A stretch of DNA of 5,131 bases from Pseudomonadota bacterium (GTDB taxonomy: Bacteria > Pseudomonadota > Gammaproteobacteria > Xanthomonadales > Xanthomonadaceae), in assembly GCA_023423605.1 (NCBI GenBank), contig JAFAFF010000007.1, positions 1-5,131 of the forward strand. Reading direction: 5' to 3'. Below the pieces are notes generated by a model. The model did not search any database and was not told the DNA's origin. It was given only the letters and a program-made list of their open reading frames with translations. Shown here in pieces: positions 1 to 5,131 of this stretch (position 1 is the stretch's first letter; every line of letters starts with the position of its first letter). Position numbers and translations under genes: made by a program.

Positions 1-653
1 CGCCGGCCCTGGCGCAGGGCACCTTCGACCGCGTGCTGGTGGCCGTGGGCCGCTCGCCGAACGGCAGGAAGATCGATGCCGAGAAGGCGGGCGTGCAGGT
101 GACCGATCGTGGCTTCATCCCGGTGGACCGCCAGATGCGCACCAACGTGCCGCACATCTTTGCCATCGGCGATATCGTCGGCAACCCGATGCTGGCCCAC
201 AAGGCCACGCACGAAGGCAAGCTGGCCGCCGAAGTGGCTGCCCGCCACAAGAAGGAATGGGTGGCCCGCGTGATTCCGTCGGTGGCCTACACCAACCCGG
301 AAATCGCCTGGGTGGGCGTGACCGAAACCGAAGCCAAGGCCAAGGGCCTGAAGGTCGGCGTGGCCAAGTTCCCGTGGGCCGCCAGCGGCCGCGCGATCGG
401 CATCGGCCGCACCGAAGGCTTCACCAAACTGATCTTCGACGAAGAGACCCACCGCATCATCGGTGGTGCCATCGTCGGCGTGCACGCCGGTGACCTGCTG
501 GCCGAGATCGGTCTGGCCATCGAGATGGGGGCCGAAGCCGAAGACATCGGCCACACCATCCACGCGCATCCGACGCTGAGCGAATCGGTGGCGATGGCTT
601 CGGAGATCTACGACGGCACCATCACCGATCTGTACATGCCGAAGAAGAAGTAA
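1..653 (+). CDS. lpdA: Dihydrolipoyl dehydrogenase (E3), C-terminal part, 5' truncated by window edge
   Basis: E3 is the FAD flavoenzyme that reoxidises the dihydrolipoyl groups of 2-oxoacid dehydrogenase complexes using NAD+. The frame is open from base 3, and the gene starts outside the window; about 216 C-terminal residues of the roughly 470-480 usual for the family are visible. Seen in order: VAVGRSPN, the end of the NAD domain; FAIGDIVG followed by AHKATHEG, the second FAD-binding segment; IPSVAYTNPEIAWVG, which opens the dimerisation domain; and HAHPTLSES near the C-terminus. The last carries the catalytic His (codon 567-569) and its partner Glu (codon 582-584). The redox-active CxxxxC motif lies upstream and cannot be checked. 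The protein ends in a lysine-rich tail (YMPKKK) at TAA. A terminator follows within 10 bases, so this is the last gene of its transcript. The family call is very secure. Assignment to the pyruvate rather than the 2-oxoglutarate dehydrogenase cluster needs upstream sequence. Confidence 0.96.
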   Translation, partial: PALAQGTFDRVLVAVGRSPNGRKIDAEKAGVQVTDRGFIPVDRQMRTNVPHIFAIGDIVGNPMLAHKATHEGKLAAEVAARHKKEWVARVIPSVAYTNPEIAWVGVTETEAKAKGLKVGVAKFPWAASGRAIGIGRTEGFTKLIFDEETHRIIGGAIVGVHAGDLLAEIGLAIEMGAEAEDIGHTIHAHPTLSESVAMASEIYDGTITDLYMPKKK

Positions 654-662
654 CGCAGACGA

Positions 663-689
663 CCCCGGCTCCGGCCGGGGTTTTTGTTT
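663..689 (+). terminator. Intrinsic terminator of lpdA
   Basis: A 7-bp GC stem (CCCCGGC at 663-669 with GCCGGGG at 674-680) closes a TCCG loop and is followed by TTTTTGTTT. The C(UCCG)G loop belongs to the UNCG class of very stable tetraloops. It lies 9 bases after the lpdA stop codon, as expected for its terminator. Confidence 0.9.
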
Positions 690-697
690 GCGGGTGG

Positions 698-958
698 CGG
701 CGAACGGCAGAGCCCCTCGTGGCTGGCGCCGGCTGGAACTGCATGGGGTGGGCCGGTTGGAAGATGGCCGTGGGGGACGGCAGAAGCTGCATCCTGCGTG
801 CATGGTTTCGCGCTTGCTCGTGTGCGCAGGACAGCGCACACGAGCAAGCGCGAAACAAGCGCTACACGGATGTACTTGTGCGCGTCCCCCGCCCACTCTC
901 ACCGCCCGGCCCTCCCCATCATCCACCCGCCAGCCACGAGGGGCTCTGCCGTTCGCCG
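698..958. repeat. Long imperfect palindrome with 31-bp perfect terminal arms
   Basis: The outer arms at 698-728 and 928-958 are exact reverse complements over 31 bp. Between them lie further symmetric blocks: 743-756 with 906-919 (one mismatched pair, core GGGCCGG/CCGGCCC), 772-779 with 883-890 (GGGGGACG/CGTCCCCC), 789-794 with 868-873 (one G-T pair), and the perfect 23-bp core at 805-827 with 834-856. All share a centre near base 831, or 828 for the outer arms. There is no supported gene inside. The region sits between two convergent terminators. It resembles a decayed fold-back or MITE-like intergenic element, or an old inverted duplication. I do not recognise it as a named family and cannot test its copy number. 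Confidence 0.88.
805..856. repeat. Core hairpin of the palindrome, 23-bp perfect stem
   Basis: Bases 805-827 and 834-856 are perfect reverse complements around the 6-base loop AGGACA. In RNA or single-stranded DNA this is a very stable stem. There is no T-run on either side, so it is not an intrinsic terminator. The mismatch-free core contrasts with the diverged blocks on both sides, between it and the outer arms. Confidence 0.9.
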
Positions 959-972
959 TCACCGCAACGCGC

Positions 973-1001
973 AAAAAAAACGACCCCGGGGAACCCCGGG
1001 G
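973..1001 (-). terminator. Intrinsic terminator of the outer-membrane protein gene
   Basis: Read on the minus strand, two CCCCGGGG blocks (1001-994 and 991-984) separated by TT form a 7-bp stem with a four-base loop. A run of eight T follows (the A-run at 973-980 on the plus strand). It starts about 30 bases after the stop codon of the minus-strand gene. It faces the lpdA terminator, and stem and tract mirror it closely. Confidence 0.88.
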
Positions 1002-1032
1002 CCGCTCATGAACAGCGATTGGAAGCGCGTGC

Positions 1033-1851
1033 TTAGAAACTCACGCTCAGGCCGGCCACCGGGCCCTTGAACTCCTGCTTCAGGCCCACCACGCCGTCGC
1101 TGCCCTTCTGGTCCACGTCCAGCTTGAAGTAGTCGTAGCCGGCGAAGATGCCGAACTTCTCGGTCAGGCGGTACTCCACGATCGCATTGGCACGGGTCAG
1201 GTCGCCATCGTAATCATCGAAGCTGCCCCAGCTGGTGTTGAGGTACTGGCCCTGCAGGTTGATCAGCCAGCGGTCGGCCGGGTTGAAGCTCAAGCGCACG
1301 CCCACCACCGGAGCGACGCCGTTCTCCTTTTCATCGAGGAAACGGCCTTCATACACGTTGCCCAGGTCCGCATATCCCTTCGCGCTCACCTGCGCCCATT
1401 CCGCGCCCAGCTGCAGGCCGAGATCGAAGCGCTCGGTATCGACAACCGAGTAGTCGTAGACAAGGGTGGCCACCTGGTACTTCAGCTCGGCCTTGACGAA
1501 GCTGCCTTCCGGCACGCTGATATCACCGAATGCGATGCCGTCATTGAGGGTCTCGCGGCGGTCCTTGTCCCACTTGAAGTAATCGAAGATCAGGCGCTGG
1601 CGGTCGCTGATGCGGAACAGGCCATCCACGCGCGGCTCCCATTCCTTGCCGCCCATGCTGAAATCTTCGTTGAGGTTGACGTCGCGGTCGCCGATGGTGG
1701 TGGTGCCGCGGATGGTGTTGTCGGTATCGATGTTCATCGCACCCACGCGCAGCGTGAAGCGGTCGTCGCCTTCGGCGGCGTGCGCGGTGGATGCGAAGCC
1801 GGCGCCGATGGTGGCCAGCGAGAGGGCGAGCAGGGTGGGGGCGATACGCAT
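1033..1851 (-). CDS. Outer-membrane beta-barrel protein, secreted, function unknown
   Basis: A predicted 272-residue protein. Residues 1-25 are a clear Sec signal peptide: MRIAP, a hydrophobic stretch rich in L, A and G, then cleavage after AHA. The mature part has no further hydrophobic helix. It consists of alternating amphipathic strands, for example RFTLRVGAMNI, RLIFDYFKW, FDLGLQLGAEWAQV, VVGVRLSF, RWLINLQGQYL, FGIFAGYDYFKL and VAGLSVSF. It ends in phenylalanine, the usual C-terminal signal recognised by the BAM complex. A 10-12-stranded barrel seems likely from length and strand count. Acidic and aromatic residues are frequent. The start at 1851 is chosen because the signal peptide begins there and AAGGA lies 9 bases upstream (1865-1861); the frame is open far upstream but without protein-like sequence. 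The gene appears monocistronic, with its own terminator. Barrel class and export are well supported; substrate and specific family (OmpW-like or another) are not. Confidence 0.85.
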   Translation of the reverse strand: MRIAPTLLALSLATIGAGFASTAHAAEGDDRFTLRVGAMNIDTDNTIRGTTTIGDRDVNLNEDFSMGGKEWEPRVDGLFRISDRQRLIFDYFKWDKDRRETLNDGIAFGDISVPEGSFVKAELKYQVATLVYDYSVVDTERFDLGLQLGAEWAQVSAKGYADLGNVYEGRFLDEKENGVAPVVGVRLSFNPADRWLINLQGQYLNTSWGSFDDYDGDLTRANAIVEYRLTEKFGIFAGYDYFKLDVDQKGSDGVVGLKQEFKGPVAGLSVSF

Positions 1852-1910
1852 CAGCAGAAATCCTTGCAGTGGTTCAACATAAAGTGACGCCACTATCGCG
1901 AACGGTCCGT

Positions 1911-1934
1911 CCACCATTCGTGAACGTATGGTGG
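1911..1934. promoter_or_regulatory. Dyad-symmetric operator-like site upstream of the barrel gene
   Basis: CCACCAT (1911-1917) is mirrored by ATGGTGG (1928-1934). The inner bases add a CG/CG pair around TGAA after one mismatch. The site lies 60-83 bases upstream of the barrel gene start, where a repressor or activator site would be expected. It lacks a T-run, so it is not a terminator. The regulator family cannot be named from the sequence. Confidence 0.4.
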
Positions 1935-2036
1935 AGGTGGCGTTATCGAATCCTTTGTTCCCCCCGTTGGCGCGACGCTGACGTGACTGCCGGTGGCCAG
2001 CGACCGGTACCCCACGTACCGCGTGCCGCCCGGACG

Positions 2037-2069
2037 AAAAAACGGCCCCGCGCAGACACCACGGGGCCG
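2037..2069 (-). terminator. Minus-strand intrinsic terminator without an obvious upstream gene
   Basis: On the minus strand, CGGCCCCG (2069-2062) pairs with CGGGGCCG (2050-2043), an 8-bp stem with an 11-base loop, followed by TTTTTT (the A-run at 2037-2042). The structure is a textbook terminator, but no credible minus-strand gene lies to its right. It may stop antisense transcription from the atp side entering the barrel gene, or end an unannotated small RNA. Confidence 0.7.
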
Positions 2070-2264
2070 GTACAATCTGCACGGCCACACCGACGAGGAG
2101 ACGAGCGTGCAGATCGAAGCCTTCGACCGGGTGCCGCGACGAAAGTTCAATGCTGCGCCGCCGCATCCGCATGGAGGTCCGCTGCGCCTGATTGTCCCGA
2201 TGCCGTTGGCGAATTTTCCCGGTTATCCGGCAACTTGCGGCATTCCGGGATGAACACGCGGCGG

Positions 2265-2294
2265 TTGTCTCGCAAATTGTCCCATTGCTATACT
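2265..2294 (+). promoter_or_regulatory. Sigma-70-type promoter of the ATP synthase operon, extended -10
   Basis: TTGTCT (2265-2270) and TATACT (2289-2294) are separated by 18 bases. The -10 is preceded by TGC (2286-2288), an extended -10 element. Transcription would start near 2301, giving a leader of 50-60 bases before atpI. It is the best promoter in the window and lies in the only large gap before the operon. Confidence 0.75.
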
Positions 2295-2361
2295 TTGGCG
2301 GCTCGACGAGGCGCATACGCTGCAGCCTCATCCATTCACTTTCATTTGTGTGGGACATCCT

Positions 2362-2727
2362 GTGCTGAACTCCGCTGATGCGGGTCGGCGACTGATGCTG
2401 CGCGCTGCGGTCTATCCGCTGGCCGCGGTGGCTGTCCTGGCCTTGGGCTTCCTGCTGCTGGGGCCGAAACATGCACTGGGTGCCCTGGCATCCGGGCTTG
2501 CGGTTTCAGCCGGGGGCTGGGTGGCGGCACGGATGGCGCTGGGGGGAGGGGTGCAGGCCGCAGGTTCGGCCATGGCACGCCTGATCATCGCGGTGGTGGC
2601 CAAGTGGGCGCTCGTTTTTGGCGTGCTGGCGGTGGGTTACCTGGTCTTCAAGCTGCCTGCACTGGCGCTGTTGGCCGGTATCGCCGTCGGACTGATGTTC
2701 CAGGTCCTGGCGCTGGCCAGGCAGTAA
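2362..2727 (+). CDS. atpI: ATP synthase subunit I (assembly factor)
   Basis: A small hydrophobic protein of 121 residues with four predicted membrane helices at about 15-34, 37-57, 73-95 and 98-118, typical of the poorly conserved AtpI family. AtpI is not part of the finished enzyme; in other bacteria it has been linked to assembly or stability of the c-ring. Identification rests on size, topology and position as first gene before atpB. The start is uncertain. GTG at 2362 has GGGA at 2352-2355, six bases upstream, and gives MLNSADAGRRLMLRA. GTG at 2350 would add four residues but has no ribosome-binding site, and ATG at 2395 would trim the N-terminus. All candidates except the last are GTG, consistent with low expression relative to atpB and atpE. 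The spacer to atpB is 32 bases. Confidence 0.85.
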   Translation: MLNSADAGRRLMLRAAVYPLAAVAVLALGFLLLGPKHALGALASGLAVSAGGWVAARMALGGGVQAAGSAMARLIIAVVAKWALVFGVLAVGYLVFKLPALALLAGIAVGLMFQVLALARQ

Positions 2728-2730
2728 ATC

Positions 2731-2743
2731 GAATTCATTTAAC
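2731..2743 (+). repeat. 13-nt AT-rich direct repeat, copy 1 (before atpB)
   Basis: GAATTCATTTAAC lies 16 bases before the atpB start codon and directly upstream of its ribosome-binding site (TAAGGT, 2745-2750). The identical 13-mer occurs at 5027-5039, ahead of atpA. In GC-rich DNA such an AT-rich exact repeat is unlikely to be chance. A role as unstructured ribosome-entry or RNase-cleavage sequence is inference. Confidence 0.7.
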
Positions 2744-2759
2744 TTAAGGTTCCGGACAC

Positions 2760-3915
<1,156 letters not shown>

Positions 3916-3931
3916 TCCAGCAACAGTGAAA

Positions 3932-3957
3932 CGACCGGGCGCCTGTGCGCCTGGTTG
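3932..3957 (+). other. Intercistronic RNA hairpin 1 after atpE
   Basis: ACCGGGCGC (3934-3942) pairs with GCGCCTGGT (3947-3955) through one G-U pair, around a CTGT loop; two further outer pairs extend it to 11. It begins 16 bases after the atpE stop. No T-run follows, so termination is not expected; mRNA 3'-end protection or partial attenuation is plausible. Confidence 0.6.
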
Positions 3958-3970
3958 CGGATGAAGGTTC

Positions 3971-4004
3971 GGGGGTGCCGCCAGCCCGGCGGCACTTCCA
4001 CCCC
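3971..4004 (+). other. Intercistronic RNA hairpin 2 before atpF
   Basis: GTGCCGCC (3975-3982) pairs perfectly with GGCGGCAC (3988-3995) around a five-base loop. GGGG (3971-3974) can pair with CCCC (4001-4004) after a five-base bulge. It ends 24 bases before the atpF start, leaving a short unstructured A-rich stretch for ribosome binding. Together with hairpin 1 it fills the 113-base atpE-atpF gap. Confidence 0.6.
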
Positions 4005-4028
4005 GTCACCACCGACTGAGCGAAAACA

Positions 4029-4499
4029 ATGGATATCGGTTTTACCCTCATCGCCCAGGCCCTGGCCTTTGCTGCCCTGATCTGGATCATCGCGACCAAG
4101 ATCTGGCCGCCGCTGATGAACGCGATCGAAGAGCGCCAGCAGAAGATCGCCGAAGGCCTCGCCGCCGCGGATCGCAGCCAGAAAGACCTGGCCCAGGCGC
4201 AGGACAAGGTCAACGAAGCGCTGAAGGAAGCCCGTGGCAAGGCCAACGAGATCATCGACCAGGCCCACGCGCGCGCCAACCAGATCGTTGAAGCCGCCAA
4301 GAACGAAGCCATCGCCGAAGCCACCCGTCAGAAGGAACTGGCGCAGGCGGAAATCGACGCCGCTGCCAACCGCGCACGTGAAGACCTGCGCCGGCAGGTG
4401 TCGGTGCTGGCCGTAAGCGGTGCTGAGAAGCTGCTCAAGCGCGAAATCGATGCCAACGCCCACAAGGCGCTGCTCGACGAGCTGGCATCGGAGATCTGA
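4029..4499 (+). CDS. atpF: F1Fo ATP synthase subunit b (peripheral stalk)
   Basis: Two copies form the stator stalk that joins subunit a to delta and F1. It has 156 residues, the same as E. coli b. One membrane helix at about 5-25 ([19 protein letters not shown]) is followed by the conserved hinge [12 protein letters not shown] with Arg36. A long charged, Ala-rich coiled coil runs to about residue 130. The C-terminal delta-binding part is [20 protein letters not shown], very close to the E. coli counterpart. The ATG at 4029 is supported by alignment of the N-terminus, but the ribosome-binding site is weak (TGAG, about eight bases upstream). That suits lower synthesis than subunit c. The gene stops one base before the atpH start. 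Confidence 0.98.
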   Translation: MDIGFTLIAQALAFAALIWIIATKIWPPLMNAIEERQQKIAEGLAAADRSQKDLAQAQDKVNEALKEARGKANEIIDQAHARANQIVEAAKNEAIAEATRQKELAQAEIDAAANRAREDLRRQVSVLAVSGAEKLLKREIDANAHKALLDELASEI

Positions 4500-4500
4500 G

Positions 4501-5028
4501 ATGAGCCAGGCCCTCACGCTTGCCCGCCCTTACGCCCGCGCCGCCTTCGCGACCGCGCGTGACGAAGGCGCGTTCGCGCCGTGGTCGGACGCCCTGGCGT
4601 TTTCCGCCCACGTCGCCGCCGACCCACGCGTGGCGGCCCTGCTCGCCAACCCGGAGCTGGGTCGCGACGATGCCGTCGCGCTGCTGGCGCCGGAACAGCG
4701 CGGTGAAACCTTCTCGCGCTTCCTGGACCTGCTGGCCGAAGCCCGCCGCCTGCCGCTGCTGCCGGAAATCGCCGGCATGTTCGACCAGCTGCGGGCCGAG
4801 GAAGAACACGTGGTCAAGGCCCGGGTGACCTCGGCCAATGAACTGTCTTCCAGCGAACTGGACGCGATCAAGGCCGCGCTGCGCAAGCGTTTCAACCGCG
4901 AGGTCGAAGTGACCACCGCGGTGGATGCCTCGCTGATCGGCGGCGCCGTGATCGACGCGGGTGACGTGGTCATCGATGGTTCGCTGAAGGGCAAGCTCGC
5001 CCGCCTGCAGACCGCGCTCGCTAACTGA
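4501..5028 (+). CDS. atpH: F1Fo ATP synthase subunit delta
   Basis: Delta (the OSCP counterpart) caps the alpha3-beta3 head and binds the C-termini of the two b subunits. It has 175 residues (E. coli 177). The N-terminal helical domain begins LTLARPYARAAFATARDEG, the family's opening motif, and runs to about residue 105. The C-terminal domain ends with GGAVIDAGDVVIDGSLKGKL followed by ARLQTAL, the conserved delta signature. The ATG at 4501 is chosen because it starts this family N-terminus and has GGAG at 4490-4493, inside the end of atpF; the same frame is open further upstream only by overlap with atpF. A one-base spacing from atpF suggests translational coupling. The stop codon overlaps the second copy of the 13-nt repeat. 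Confidence 0.97.
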   Translation: MSQALTLARPYARAAFATARDEGAFAPWSDALAFSAHVAADPRVAALLANPELGRDDAVALLAPEQRGETFSRFLDLLAEARRLPLLPEIAGMFDQLRAEEEHVVKARVTSANELSSSELDAIKAALRKRFNREVEVTTAVDASLIGGAVIDAGDVVIDGSLKGKLARLQTALAN

Positions 5029-5039
5029 ATTCATTTAAC
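5027..5039 (+). repeat. 13-nt AT-rich direct repeat, copy 2 (before atpA)
   Basis: An identical copy of the 13-mer at 2731-2743, starting inside the atpH stop codon and ending 33 bases before atpA. Between it and atpA a weak stem (CCGGC at 5042-5046 with GCCGG at 5053-5057) and the ribosome-binding site AGGA (5062-5065) follow. Its placement after the stop codon, ahead of a highly expressed subunit gene, parallels copy 1. Confidence 0.7.
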
Positions 5040-5072
5040 GTCCGGCCCCGCTGCCGGCACTAGGACTTGACG

Positions 5073-5131
5073 ATGGCAACCACGCTCAACCCCTCCGAAA
5101 TCAGCGAACTGATCAAGAACCGCATCGAGAA
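5073..5131 (+). CDS. atpA: F1 ATP synthase subunit alpha, N-terminus only, cut by window edge
   Basis: Nineteen codons are visible: MATTLNPSEISELIKNRIE and a following Lys. NPSEISELIKNRI is the conserved amphipathic N-terminal helix of alpha, which contacts delta (E. coli MQLNSTEISELIKQRI). AGGA at 5062-5065 is seven bases from the ATG. The nucleotide-binding P-loop lies beyond the window. Identification is firm because of the helix and the position after atpH. Confidence 0.95.
   Translation, partial: MATTLNPSEISELIKNRIE

Larger units (their letters stand above)
1852..2361. other. Divergent intergenic region of about 510 bp between the barrel gene and atpI
   Basis: No confident gene lies here. 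It holds the ribosome-binding site of the barrel gene (1861-1865), a dyad at 1911-1934, a short hairpin CGGTAC/GTACCG at 2005-2021, a minus-strand terminator at 2037-2069, a TACAAT hexamer at 2071-2076 without a good -35 partner, a GTG-started 48-codon frame at 2107-2253 preceded by GGAG, an imperfect hairpin at 2217-2250, and the atp promoter. After the likely transcription start near 2301, the leader can form a small stem (GAGGC at 2308-2312 with GCCTC at 2325-2329). No convincing -10/-35 pair for the barrel gene was found. Confidence 0.7.

Noticed and set aside
698..958. Palindrome as a Stenotrophomonas SMAG/GTAG REP element
   Set aside because: The feet of the stems do not carry GTAG, and the arms are longer and more widely spaced than in REPs. 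A REP relation stays possible but unsupported.
684..1070. Plus-strand open frames of 105-128 codons across the palindrome
   Set aside because: They follow the lpdA terminator, lack good ribosome-binding sites, have GC-driven composition and run over an inverted repeat that explains their openness.
2071..2076. TACAAT as a promoter for the 48-codon frame
   Set aside because: No acceptable -35 hexamer lies 16-18 bases upstream and there is no extended -10 TG; the upstream bases belong to the terminator stem.
1852..2472. Open minus-strand frame continuing upstream of the barrel gene, which would make a 479-residue protein
   Set aside because: The extra N-terminal part is Arg/Ser/Gln-rich and not protein-like. 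The signal peptide and ribosome-binding site place the start at 1851, and the extension would cross a terminator and overlap the atp promoter and atpI.
4435..5034. Minus-strand open frames of 154-199 codons opposite atpH
   Set aside because: Same antisense effect in high-GC coding DNA; atpH is certain on the plus strand.

Overview
The window is high-GC proteobacterial chromosome, most likely from the family Xanthomonadaceae (Stenotrophomonas or Xanthomonas type). This rests on the base composition and on recognisable proteins: a roughly 100-residue AtpE with extra residues at both ends, and the gene order atpI-atpB-atpE-atpF-atpH-atpA. The genus is an inference. I see no transposase, CRISPR array, tRNA or rRNA, and no clearly novel multigene system.

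Layout. Bases 1-653 hold the 3' part of a dihydrolipoyl dehydrogenase gene (lpdA, plus strand), which ends at a strong intrinsic terminator (663-689). Bases 690-972 have no gene but form a large imperfect palindrome. Its outer arms are 31-bp perfect inverted repeats (698-728 and 928-958), its core is a 23-bp perfect hairpin (805-856), and several shorter matched blocks lie between, all centred near base 831. The two facing terminators at either end (663-689 and 973-1001) are also near mirror images, so the symmetry may span about 340 bp. Bases 1033-1851 on the minus strand encode a secreted outer-membrane beta-barrel protein of unknown role, convergent with lpdA.

Bases 1852-2361 form a divergent intergenic region. 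It holds a dyad-symmetric operator-like site, a minus-strand intrinsic terminator with no obvious gene in front of it, a doubtful 48-codon reading frame, and a good sigma-70-type promoter with an extended -10 (2265-2294) pointing into the ATP synthase operon.

From about 2350 to the end lies the start of the F1Fo ATP synthase operon: atpI (assembly factor), atpB (subunit a), atpE (subunit c), atpF (subunit b), atpH (delta) and the first 19 codons of atpA (alpha). Subunits a, c and b form the membrane proton channel, rotor and peripheral stalk; delta and alpha belong to F1. Key residues for proton transport are present (Arg196 in subunit a, Asp68 in subunit c). The gene spacers seem to carry expression signals suited to unequal subunit stoichiometry: a 64-nt pyrimidine-rich leader before atpE, two stable hairpins between atpE and atpF, and a 13-nt AT-rich sequence present identically before both atpB and atpA.
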